Assembly (NCBI GenBank): GCA_947576945.1 | Contig: CANPTH010000049.1 | Location: 1-33,028 of the forward strand | Reading direction: 5' to 3' | DNA from: an uncultured Lachnospiraceae bacterium | GTDB taxonomy: Bacteria > Bacillota > Clostridia > Lachnospirales > Lachnospiraceae | Length of the DNA stretch: 33,028 bases | Shown here: positions 1 to 7,421 of the stretch, in pieces | Position numbering within the stretch: the first letter of the stretch is position 1 | How the letters are laid out: the number at the start of each line of letters is the position of its first letter | Notes under the pieces: generated by a model | The model's database searches: none | Seen by the model: only the letters and a program-made list of their open reading frames with translations | Told to the model about the DNA's origin: nothing | Translations under genes and position numbers: made by a program

Positions 1-47
1 GTCCGGTTCTGAGAGGGGTAAGCCCCGTAAGGGACTTACCTACTTAC
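1..47 (+). mobile_element. Probable 3' end of a group II intron (end of domain V plus domain VI)
   Basis: The window opens on GTCCGGTTC, which matches the 3' strand of a group II domain V. It is followed by a hairpin with arms GGTAAG (17-22) and CTTACC (35-40), an inner CCC/GGG pairing and a GTAA loop. One unpaired A (34) sits on the 3' strand, as expected for a branch point. The stretch ends in CCTACTTAC, close to the CCTACTTCAC end of the lactococcal Ll.LtrB intron. The reverse transcriptase gene would lie upstream, outside the window. The exact 3' boundary (about 43-48) is uncertain. Confidence 0.5.
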
Positions 48-233
48 CAAATTTCTCGGCCTGACCGGGTGCGTGAACTCACTGAGGGCATCGAAGAGGA
101 ATGCATGTCGTAAGAATGATCTTGCAGGCGGCTGACTTCACTATTATGGCATGTGATTTTATGATGGATACGATACTGGCGACGAATAAATGTAGTTGGA
201 GGAGCCCAAAGCGCTTCGGAATGGAGGAAACAT

Positions 234-464
234 ATGAACGAACTGTATGTGATCATGAGGGAACTGTTGGAGGTGGAGTACAATCAGAAAGCATTGCTGT
301 ATATCATGGAGATGATCGAGACGGCATACGGGGGAGAGAAACAGGAAGAGTCCGGGCTGGCGGTCAGTGGAGTCAGATATTATCTGACAGTCCTGCACAG
401 GGATCTGAGGATTACGATCAACAGGCTGGATGCCTATATGGCGGAACGGGGCAGGCAGCAGTAA
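234..464 (+). CDS. Small protein of unknown function
   Basis: A 76-residue protein that I do not recognise. It starts at an ATG six bases after a clear GGAGG site (223-227). It is charged and probably mostly helical (MRELLEVEYNQKALLYIMEMIE), with no membrane segment, signal peptide or known motif that I can see. It ends just before a hairpin shared with the convergent XRE regulator gene. Good ribosome site, normal codon use and a terminator behind it make it likely to be real. Its position between an intron end and a regulator suggests accessory DNA, but I can give no function. Confidence 0.55.
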   Translation: MNELYVIMRELLEVEYNQKALLYIMEMIETAYGGEKQEESGLAVSGVRYYLTVLHRDLRITINRLDAYMAERGRQQ

Positions 465-467
465 CGC

Positions 468-521
468 TAAAATAGGCAGCGGCTTTATCTGATCAAATGA
501 TAAATGCCGTTGCCTATTTTA
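468..521. terminator. Bidirectional terminator between convergent genes
   Basis: An inverted repeat with arms of about 20 bases: AAATAGGCAGCGGC then TTTATC on the left, and GATAAA then TGCCGTTGCCTATTT on the right, with two small mismatches. The right arm runs into TTTT on the plus strand and the left arm begins with a run of A, which reads as T on the minus strand. The stop codon of the minus-strand regulator lies inside the right arm. It can serve both genes that converge here. Confidence 0.75.
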
Positions 522-738
522 CAGGGTATGCAGATCTGATATTGCTGGCTCCGGTGATGTAGTCTAACGACACATCATAATATCTGGCCAGGATCATCAG
601 GCTGTCGACCGGAATTCTGGTCTTACCACTTTCATAATCAGCATAGGTTCGTTGTCCTATGTGCAGCAGATCTGCTATTCTCTGCTGCGTCAGGGAATTA
701 TCTTCCCGGATTTCCCGTATCCGTTCATTATATTTCAT
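514..738 (-). CDS. XRE/Cro-type helix-turn-helix transcriptional regulator
   Basis: A 74-residue protein consisting of little more than one HTH_3 domain. The motif LTQQRIADLLHIGQRTYADYESGKTR (about residues 16-41) has the typical recognition helix and the YESGKTRIP turn, followed by LMILARYYDVSLDYITG as in the family. I chose ATG 738, nine bases after GGAG on the minus strand; a TTG directly upstream (741) is in frame but less likely. The gene is divergent from the polysaccharide operon, whose promoter 135 bases away carries two matching palindromes, so it is the natural candidate to bind them. That regulatory link is inference. Confidence 0.9.
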   Translation of the reverse strand: MKYNERIREIREDNSLTQQRIADLLHIGQRTYADYESGKTRIPVDSLMILARYYDVSLDYITGASNIRSAYPVK

Positions 739-873
739 CAATTATTCTCCACTGCTAATGATACAACTCTCAACATCATGCAGCAGGTACATGATGCGGC
801 TTGCAAAAGGATTATTTATTACACTCCGGCTATATTTTATCTAAGGTCAGTATAAGTGATTCGTACAAAAGTA

Positions 874-902
874 TTGACAAATAGAGTTATAAACTCTAAT
901 AT
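874..902 (+). promoter_or_regulatory. Promoter of the polysaccharide operon
   Basis: TTGACA (874-879), a 17-base spacer and TAATAT (897-902) form a near-consensus vegetative promoter. No other gene start lies between it and the first glycosyltransferase at 1016. The -10 region and the spacer overlap the first operator palindrome, so a bound regulator would block RNA polymerase. Confidence 0.8.
882..898. promoter_or_regulatory. Operator palindrome 1
   Basis: TAGAGTTATAAACTCTA is a perfect dyad of 7-base arms (TAGAGTT/AACTCTA) around ATA. It lies between the -35 and -10 elements. The same arms recur in a second palindrome 36 bases downstream, centre to centre. Confidence 0.75.
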
Positions 903-916
903 GAGTATGTCAAAGC

Positions 917-935
917 GTAGAGTTTATAACTCTAC
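917..935. promoter_or_regulatory. Operator palindrome 2
   Basis: GTAGAGTTTATAACTCTAC has the same TAGAGTT/AACTCTA arms as operator 1, extended by one G-C pair and centred on TAT. It lies just downstream of the predicted transcription start, as expected for a second repressor site. Confidence 0.75.
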
Positions 936-1015
936 ACAAGAGTATTTTACAATCTGCCGGTTTTATACAAATGTCAGGAAAAGTGTTTTTCATGGGGAGT
1001 TGTGGAGAGGATGAG

Positions 1016-1990
1016 ATGAAACAGAAGTATGCGATCGTCATTGTTACTTATAACAGGGTACAGCTGCTGCGTGAGTGTGTTGCACATGTCAAAGCGCAGA
1101 CAAGGCAGGCGGACAGCATAATTATTGTAGATAATGCATCCACAGACGAAACCGGGGAGTATCTTCTGAGACTGGAAAAGGAAAATAATATAGAGATCGT
1201 CAGGCTTTTACAGAATATGGGAGGCGCCGGAGGGTTTGCAGCGGGCATGCAGCATGCGTTACAGAAGAATGTTGACTGTATGCTGCTGATTGATGACGAC
1301 GCAATGCCTGCAGCGGATTATATGGAGAAGATTCTGGCGGCCAGAAGCTGTTCTTCACAATATCGGGCTTTTGCAGGTGCGGTGAAGAGCGGAGGAAGAA
1401 TCAGTACTTCTCATCGGGCTGATTTGAGAAAGGCCGGATTGCTGTCTGTAAATATACCGGAGAAGAATTATCAGGGAGCAAGTTTTGTGTGCGATATAGC
1501 TTCCTTTTGTGGAATGGTCGTGGATACAGAGCTGGTTCGGCTGATAGGATTGCCCCGCGCAGAATATTTCATATGGTTTGACGATACGGAGTATTCGCTG
1601 CGGATTCACAGATACAGCAGATTTCTGGTGATTACCGATGCAGATATCGATCATAAAACCGAGCAGGAAATTTACAGTCGTCCCAGACGGTATGGCTGGA
1701 AGGATTATTATGCCGTTAGAAACAGGCTTCTGATGGTAAAAGAACATGGAAATATTCTGAACAGGGTCATTAACCTGGCACATATGTTTCTCCACATTAT
1801 GTTCAGAAACTGGCTGTTCGGCCTGATCAGGCGGGATCATTATGATTGGAAGTATGAGCGGAATCTGGTGAAGGCGGCATGGAAAGATTCCCGCCGTGAG
1901 CGACTGCATAATATTGTGATGGAAAGGCCGCAGCCTGAACAGGATATTGCGTTTGATGCATTGCCCGCACCTCAGAACAGAATAATTTAA
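1016..1990 (+). CDS. GT2 family glycosyltransferase, GlfT2/rhamnosyltransferase-like
   Basis: A cytoplasmic inverting glycosyltransferase, first gene of the polysaccharide operon. The fold starts at once (KYAIVIVTYNR), followed by IIIVDNASTDETGEYL, the NMGGAGGFAAGM loop typical of galactofuranosyl- and rhamnosyl-transferases of this family, and the metal-binding acidic motif LLIDDDAMP. Later FIWFDDTEYSLR and the segment GWKDYYAVRNRLLMVKEHG match the family. ATG 1016 is preceded by GGAGAGG five bases upstream; the in-frame ATG at 971 lacks such a site. Length about 324 residues, no membrane segment. It probably adds a backbone sugar; donor and acceptor cannot be told from sequence. Confidence 0.9.
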   Translation: MKQKYAIVIVTYNRVQLLRECVAHVKAQTRQADSIIIVDNASTDETGEYLLRLEKENNIEIVRLLQNMGGAGGFAAGMQHALQKNVDCMLLIDDDAMPAADYMEKILAARSCSSQYRAFAGAVKSGGRISTSHRADLRKAGLLSVNIPEKNYQGASFVCDIASFCGMVVDTELVRLIGLPRAEYFIWFDDTEYSLRIHRYSRFLVITDADIDHKTEQEIYSRPRRYGWKDYYAVRNRLLMVKEHGNILNRVINLAHMFLHIMFRNWLFGLIRRDHYDWKYERNLVKAAWKDSRRERLHNIVMERPQPEQDIAFDALPAPQNRII

Positions 1991-2030
1991 ATCCTGCACG
2001 GAGGGGTCAGACAGAGAGGAAACTGTTGAG

Positions 2031-3863
2031 GTGACAGAGAAGAAACGAATGAAAGATCAGATAGATAAAGCTTTTATAAAAAGTAATGCATGGATCGTAG
2101 GAGAAATGCAGCGGCATTATAAAGAGCAAGGCCGGCCCGCCGGAGCAGTGGAACGGATGTGGTTGATCCTGCGTCTGTTTCTTGCTTTCGGTGTGTTAAG
2201 AAAAAATCCTGTCCGTATAAAACAGAAAAGTCTTGGAAGACGAAGATATCCGGAATCTTCCCACAGGCAGAAGATTTCGAGGCAGAGGCTGATCGACGCT
2301 ATAAAAGATAAAAACATTGTCATATTTGATTTGTGGAATGTACTTGTATGTTCTGCTTTGGATGCCGGACATCTGCATGCATTGTTCGAAACGGTGACAG
2401 GATCCCATGGAATCACGGGATATGCAGGTTATTGCTCTGCGCAGAATATGGGAATGAACAGGCACATGGAAGAAATTATCCTGGATTTCTGTATGGATAA
2501 CCAATATATGCATTCTGCCTGGAACCATGCAAAAGGCATGGGGAAAAAGGTTTATTTATATAATAATTCTGATTTTGAGGAAATATTTGCTCGTAAAATT
2601 GCAGAGAAATTTGGATATGCAGGGGAATTTTATGATGGAGATAAATCAGCCGGACTCTATATAACAGCGGATTCCAAAGAGAAGGCGGGAATCAGATACA
2701 GGGATGTTAATGAAGCCGGCGGGCGATACAGGCCGTTTCTGCACACCAATGTGGTCACGGATTTTTACAGCAGGTATGTCAATCTTAAGTTCCATGCAGG
2801 ATGGCCGGCCAGAAGTATCTTCTATGAGTACGGATTTGTCTGCGGCGGGATCCTGACCTGCGGATTCTGCCAGTATTTGAATGAACTGGCCGCACAAACA
2901 AACATCGATAAATTTCTGTTTGTATCCAGAGACGGAGATATTCTCAGAAAAATTTATGACAGGTATTACAAAAAGTGTGATACTGCGTATTTGGTTTATT
3001 CCAGATTAGCGTCCTATGAAATTATATTTGAAGATTTTCCAGAAGAATATCTTGATAAGAATATCAGGGTGAGAATGCGCAGCGGCAGGTATACGATTGG
3101 AGAAATCCTGTGTATGTGCGGGCTGTCGTGTCTTGAGGAACATCTGGGCGGACAGGGATTATCCGCCGCAGACGAACTGGATGACGATCACTACGAACGG
3201 TTCCGACGGTTTTTGCTGCAGCATAAGGAGTTGGCGGCAGAAGTGTTCCGTGATTCAGGAAGAGCGGCAAAAAAGTATTTTATGCAGGAAATAGAAGGAT
3301 ATAACAATGTATGCGTGGTCGATCTGGGGTGGCGTGGAACCTCGGCAGTTTATCTGAGATATTTATTTCAGGAGAAATATGGATGGCATGGTAATGTGAC
3401 AGGCGCGATGATAGGGGCGGCCATGGATGACGTGACACAGACCTATGTCAGGGACGGCACGCTTCACGCGTATGCGTTTGACAGTGAGTTCTACAGAGGG
3501 ACGGGAATCAACCATGGAGGATATATGCTGTCGGAAGAGCTGTTCTGCATTGAAGCATTATTTTCCTCCACGGAACCTTCACTTCTTCGGTATAAGCTGG
3601 ATCATAACGGTACAGTCGGATTTATATACGGCCCGCAGGATAAGAATACGGAAATAATAACGGAAATTCAAAAAGGAATCATTGATTATGCACAGGGGTT
3701 TGCGCCGCTTTTGCAGAAATACCATCTGACTGTTCTGGCAGGGGATGCATATATGCCGTTGGATTCCTGTATGCAGAACAGACATTACAGGAAACTGATC
3801 TGTCGGGCATATCCTGGAGAAAAAGAGGCATTGTCGGGATTTGAGACTTTGCAGGGGGATTAG
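2031..3863 (+). CDS. HAD-like protein with degenerate catalytic motifs (COG5610-type)
   Basis: About 610 residues, starting at a GTG eleven bases after AGAGAGGAA; ATG 2049 is an alternative. It has the same two-part layout as the C-terminal two thirds of the fusion protein at 7422-10550. A HAD-like half begins IVIFDLWNVLV, where the partner has ISFDIYDTLV. A second half contains FVSRDGDILRKIYD (partner FLARDGYLPMKAYE) and VVDLGWRGTSAV (partner IAFDMGYSGRIQ). Here the second Asp of the nucleophile motif is Asn, and the GDTWQND motif of the partner reads NVVTDF. The HAD half is therefore probably not a phosphatase. A role in glycan assembly is inferred from position only. Confidence 0.75.
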   Translation: MTEKKRMKDQIDKAFIKSNAWIVGEMQRHYKEQGRPAGAVERMWLILRLFLAFGVLRKNPVRIKQKSLGRRRYPESSHRQKISRQRLIDAIKDKNIVIFDLWNVLVCSALDAGHLHALFETVTGSHGITGYAGYCSAQNMGMNRHMEEIILDFCMDNQYMHSAWNHAKGMGKKVYLYNNSDFEEIFARKIAEKFGYAGEFYDGDKSAGLYITADSKEKAGIRYRDVNEAGGRYRPFLHTNVVTDFYSRYVNLKFHAGWPARSIFYEYGFVCGGILTCGFCQYLNELAAQTNIDKFLFVSRDGDILRKIYDRYYKKCDTAYLVYSRLASYEIIFEDFPEEYLDKNIRVRMRSGRYTIGEILCMCGLSCLEEHLGGQGLSAADELDDDHYERFRRFLLQHKELAAEVFRDSGRAAKKYFMQEIEGYNNVCVVDLGWRGTSAVYLRYLFQEKYGWHGNVTGAMIGAAMDDVTQTYVRDGTLHAYAFDSEFYRGTGINHGGYMLSEELFCIEALFSSTEPSLLRYKLDHNGTVGFIYGPQDKNTEIITEIQKGIIDYAQGFAPLLQKYHLTVLAGDAYMPLDSCMQNRHYRKLICRAYPGEKEALSGFETLQGD

Positions 3864-3870
3864 GAAAGTT

Positions 3871-4641
3871 ATGAAGAATATAGTATTGATTTTAAGAATG
3901 GCAGGAAATGATTTCAAGTCCCGCTATGCAGCGTCGGTTTTGGGGATTTTGTGGGCTTTTGTATTGCCGATCATAACAATCATCGTTTTCTGGGTTGTTT
4001 TTCAACTGGGATTCAAGTCGGTACCCATTCAGAATGTCCCTTATATATTGTGGTTTGCGGCGGCTTACGTTCCGTGGATTTATTTTAACGATATGCTTAG
4101 TTTTGGAGTGAATGCATTGTCCGACTACAGCTATCTGGTCAAGAAGGTCAGGTTCCAGGTGGGCTGCATACCATTGATCAGGATAGTGTCTTCGATGCTC
4201 GTACATCTGTTTTTTATTTTGTTTTTGTATTTTATGTTTTGGTGCTACGGTATGCCGTTGTCTTTTTTCTCAATGGTTCAGGCATTGTATTATAGTTGTG
4301 CCTTGACTTGCTTTACCAGCGGATTAGTATTTCTGTTGTCTTCGCTGGCGGTGTTTTTCAGGGATGTGGCGCAGCTGGTTATGGTGATTTTACAGATTGG
4401 TTTTTGGGTGACGCCTATTTTCTGGAATGCGCGGGAGATAGAGCAGAGTGTTTTGGATGTGGTCAGGTTAAACCCTCTTTTCTATATTATAGAAGGGTAT
4501 CGGGAAGGCTTTATCTATCATGTTCCATTTTGGGAGCATCCGGCGATGGCCTGTTATTTTTGGACAGTCACAATCGTGATTGGTACGGTGGGATATTTTA
4601 CGTTTAAACGCCTCAGGCCGCATTTTGCAGATGAATTATAA
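3871..4641 (+). CDS. wzm: ABC-2 type polysaccharide exporter, permease
   Basis: Membrane subunit of an ABC exporter of the Wzm/TagG type, moving an undecaprenyl-linked glycan across the membrane. About 256 residues with six predicted membrane segments, starting with SVLGILWAFVLPIITIIVFWVVF. The family features SRYAASVLGILWAF near the N terminus and QIGFWVTPIFW followed by LNPLFYIIEGYREGF near the C terminus are clear. ATG 3871 lies seven bases after the previous stop codon; a TTG at 3841 would overlap it and is unlikely. The ATPase partner follows directly. Confidence 0.92.
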   Translation: MKNIVLILRMAGNDFKSRYAASVLGILWAFVLPIITIIVFWVVFQLGFKSVPIQNVPYILWFAAAYVPWIYFNDMLSFGVNALSDYSYLVKKVRFQVGCIPLIRIVSSMLVHLFFILFLYFMFWCYGMPLSFFSMVQALYYSCALTCFTSGLVFLLSSLAVFFRDVAQLVMVILQIGFWVTPIFWNAREIEQSVLDVVRLNPLFYIIEGYREGFIYHVPFWEHPAMACYFWTVTIVIGTVGYFTFKRLRPHFADEL

Positions 4642-4706
4642 CATTTCGTACAGGTTATAGGATACATTTGCCGGCAGGCCGGAAGAAGAGAATGAAGGAC
4701 GGTTAC

Positions 4707-5957
4707 ATGAAAGCAATCAGTGTAAAAGATTTAAAAAAGGTATATCCGCTATATAAAAGCAAAATGGGTAAGGTAAAAGAGGCGCTTTCTCTTTCAGGGA
4801 AAAGCTATCATGATGATTTTCATGCATTGCGGGGGATCAGCTTTGAAGTTGAAAAGGGAGAGTGTGTGGGGATCATCGGACTGAACGGTTCCGGGAAATC
4901 TACATTGCTCAAGATCCTTACAGAGGTGATCACCCAGACGGAGGGAGAGATTGAAATAAACGGCAAGGTTTCTGCTCTGCTGGAATTGGGCGCCGGTTTT
5001 AATCCGGAATACACGGGTATGCAGAATATCTACTTAAACACCATGCTGATGGGATATACGCGTAAGGAGACAGACGGCAAGATTGCGCAGATCATTGAAT
5101 TTGCCGATATTGGTGATTTCATTTACCAGCCGGTTAAAGTATATTCGTCCGGTATGTATGTAAGGCTGGCTTTCGCAATCGCTGTTACGGTGGAGCCGGA
5201 TATTTTGATCATTGATGAAGCGCTCAGTGTAGGAGATGTTTTCTTCCAGCAGAAGTGTTACCGGAAAATAAAGGAGTTTGCGGGAAGGTCTACGGTGCTT
5301 ATCGTATCCCATGATTTAAATGCCATTACGAAGTTCTGCCCGAGAATGATCGTGATGGATCAGGGACAGATCGTATACGACGGGGAATCCAAGGAAGCGG
5401 TCTCCTGCTATTTCGGCATTAAACAGGGCAGGTACAGGCAGGAACCGTCACAGAGCATAAGGGAAGTGGAAGTTGATTTCGAGAAGTATAAAGAACCTGA
5501 CAGGAACATATACAGCGGTCACATGGATGTGGTGATCAGCAGGTTTTTTTATGATGTAAACGGACAGGATTATGCGGAATACTGCACAGAAGGGGATAAC
5601 GTTCATATATGGATGCTTACGGAGGCCAGGCGGCCGGTGGAAGATGTCATAGTGGGGTACCAGGTAAGGGATAAGTATGGCAATGAGATCTTCGGGGAAA
5701 CTTCGCTTACATCGCACGTGGATTCTTTTCCGCTGGCGGCCGGAAAGAATCTGATTTCTTTTACGGTGGTGTGGCCGGAAGTAAGAGAAGGGGATTATTT
5801 TATCACATTAGGAATCGGTGAAGGCAGTGAAGTCCTGAATCAGGTGGAGCAGTGCTGGCTTAATAATGCGCTGCACCTGATCGGGACGACACGGGATAAG
5901 ACAATCTTCGGGATTTTTAACCATGAAATGGAAGAGTTTGAGATCAGAAAATTATGA
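4707..5957 (+). CDS. wzt: ABC exporter ATPase with C-terminal glycan-binding domain
   Basis: Powers export together with the preceding permease. Residues 1 to about 240 are the ATPase: Walker A GLNGSGKST, signature YSSGMYVRLAFAIAV, Walker B ILIIDEALSVGD, switch His in VSHDLNA. From about residue 265 to the end there is a Wzt_C-like beta-sandwich domain (TEGDNVHIWMLTEA, VIVGYQVRDKYGNEIFGETS, GDYFITLGIGEG). In ABC-dependent O-antigen systems such a domain binds the chemically capped end of the finished chain and licenses export. Its presence here predicts that this glycan also receives a terminal cap, and a methyltransferase gene follows. ATG 4707 follows AAGGA by about eight bases; ATG 4692 is possible. 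Confidence 0.92.
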   Translation: MKAISVKDLKKVYPLYKSKMGKVKEALSLSGKSYHDDFHALRGISFEVEKGECVGIIGLNGSGKSTLLKILTEVITQTEGEIEINGKVSALLELGAGFNPEYTGMQNIYLNTMLMGYTRKETDGKIAQIIEFADIGDFIYQPVKVYSSGMYVRLAFAIAVTVEPDILIIDEALSVGDVFFQQKCYRKIKEFAGRSTVLIVSHDLNAITKFCPRMIVMDQGQIVYDGESKEAVSCYFGIKQGRYRQEPSQSIREVEVDFEKYKEPDRNIYSGHMDVVISRFFYDVNGQDYAEYCTEGDNVHIWMLTEARRPVEDVIVGYQVRDKYGNEIFGETSLTSHVDSFPLAAGKNLISFTVVWPEVREGDYFITLGIGEGSEVLNQVEQCWLNNALHLIGTTRDKTIFGIFNHEMEEFEIRKL

Positions 5958-6027
5958 AATCAAATCGAAAGAGTTCAGGTAAGAAGTGTTTTCCGGGGCA
6001 GCATGAAGTGAGAAGGAGACAGGATAT

Positions 6028-7410
6028 ATGAAAGACAGGTGGGAATATTACAACGGGGATTTTACAGCGGATCAGTATAATGACACATTGCTGAAATATT
6101 CCCCGTGGTCCGGTCACAGGCGGTTTGGGTATGATCTGATCTCTTATTATGAACCGGAGAATTTAGTGGAGCTGGGAAGTCATTATGGTGGATCTATGTT
6201 TGCTTTTGCACAATCGGTAAAAGATTACGGGTTAAGAACAAAGTGTTATGCAGTAGATTTATGGGAAGCATCAGATATTTATACAAGTCATGATTATGAA
6301 AGAGATATTTTCGCTTTTTTTAAAAATGTCAGAGAAAAAGAATTTCGAGAAGCAGATATACGAATGATGAGGACGAGCTTTGATAAGGCAGCGGATGAAT
6401 TTGATGAAAGTTCTATTGAAATTCTTCATATTGACGGATCCCATGAGTACGGTGATGTCAAACACGATTTTAAAAAATGGATGCCGAAAATGAAGAAAGA
6501 CGGGATTATTTTATTTCACGATATAAGCAATCAGAAAGTTTTGGGTAAGATAATGGGATCCTGCATCTTCTGGAAAGAGCTGAAGGAGAGATACCCTTAT
6601 ACAGTAGAAATGCGGCACAGCTGGGGATTGGGATTATTGTTCCTTTCCGGGACGAAGTACAGAGATTTTATGGATAAGGTGAATCTGGATCATTACCTGC
6701 AGATGAGCATTTACGACGAGAATGTGGCAAAGGATCGGATCAGAACAGATTATTTCAGACTGGCGGACGCCAATAAATGGATTGCATCGCTTCGTCAGGA
6801 TAAGATGCTGGCAGATCAGGACAATGGCAGGCTTCTTCAGGAACTGGAGACCGTCAAAAGGCGTTACGAAGAGACAGACCGTCAGAAGGATGCCTATGCG
6901 GAAGAATTGAAAAATATCATCAGCCAGTACGAGCAGACAGCGAAGGCCAAAGATGTCTACGCGGGTGAACTTGAGGAAACGATCAGGGAGTATGGCCGGA
7001 CGGTGGAAGCCAAAGACGCTTATGCGGGTGAACTTGAGGAAACGATCAGGGAATATGGCCGGACGGTGGAAGCCAAAGACGCTTATGCGGGTGAACTTGA
7101 GGAAACGATCAAAGAATATGGCCGGACGGTGGAAGCCAAAGATGTCTATGCAGGTGAACTTGAGGAAACGATCAGGGAATATGAACAGACGGTGCAGGGT
7201 AAGGATATTTATGCAGGGCAGCTGCAGGAAGCCGTGAAGGCGTATGAACAGACAGTGGCGGGCAAAGACAGTTATATTGAAGAACTGCAGCAAACGATCA
7301 AGGCATATCAGCAGGAGATCGATAAGATCAAAGAAGCTTATGAGCACACGATACAGGGCAAAGATGCTTATATAGAAGAACTGGAAACCGCAGGAAAAAA
7401 CAGGAGATAA
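6028..7410 (+). CDS. SAM-dependent methyltransferase fused to a tandem-repeat coiled coil
   Basis: A 460-residue protein in two parts. Residues about 1-230 are a class I methyltransferase of the Methyltransf_24 type: SAM loop LVELGSHYGGSMFAFA, acidic loop CYAVDLWE, IEILHIDGSHEYGDVKHDF and GIILFHDI. Residues about 270-455 are charged helix built of 21-residue units (three heptads), each with a K-D-x-Y start, ELEE, a T-I/V pair and E-Y. Seven units run at exact 63-base spacing and an eighth follows after an extra 33 bases. Next to a Wzt with a recognition domain, this resembles E. coli O9a WbdD, a chain-capping methyltransferase whose coiled coil sets glycan length. There is no WbdD kinase domain. 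The ruler role is inference. Start ATG after AAGGAG. Confidence 0.88.
   Translation: MKDRWEYYNGDFTADQYNDTLLKYSPWSGHRRFGYDLISYYEPENLVELGSHYGGSMFAFAQSVKDYGLRTKCYAVDLWEASDIYTSHDYERDIFAFFKNVREKEFREADIRMMRTSFDKAADEFDESSIEILHIDGSHEYGDVKHDFKKWMPKMKKDGIILFHDISNQKVLGKIMGSCIFWKELKERYPYTVEMRHSWGLGLLFLSGTKYRDFMDKVNLDHYLQMSIYDENVAKDRIRTDYFRLADANKWIASLRQDKMLADQDNGRLLQELETVKRRYEETDRQKDAYAEELKNIISQYEQTAKAKDVYAGELEETIREYGRTVEAKDAYAGELEETIREYGRTVEAKDAYAGELEETIKEYGRTVEAKDVYAGELEETIREYEQTVQGKDIYAGQLQEAVKAYEQTVAGKDSYIEELQQTIKAYQQEIDKIKEAYEHTIQGKDAYIEELETAGKNRR
6886..7326 (+). repeat. 63-bp coding tandem repeat (7 units, plus an offset eighth)
   Basis: Units begin with AAAGA or AAGGA at 6886, 6949, 7012, 7075, 7138, 7201 and 7264, exactly 63 bases apart. 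The units starting at 6949, 7012 and 7075 are almost identical in DNA and the one at 7138 is close; the outer units have drifted. A further unit starts at 7360 after a 33-base insertion. Near-identity at the DNA level in the centre implies recent duplication, so copy number can change by slippage or recombination without breaking the frame. Confidence 0.92.
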
Positions 7411-7421
7411 AAACCGGATAA

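Noticed and set aside
1355-1999. Minus-strand open frame of 214 residues opposite the first glycosyltransferase
   Set aside because: It mirrors a clear GT2 gene and shows no motif or good start.
6886-7400. Regular repeats considered as a CRISPR array
   Set aside because: The 63-bp units are contiguous, coding and lack unique spacers.
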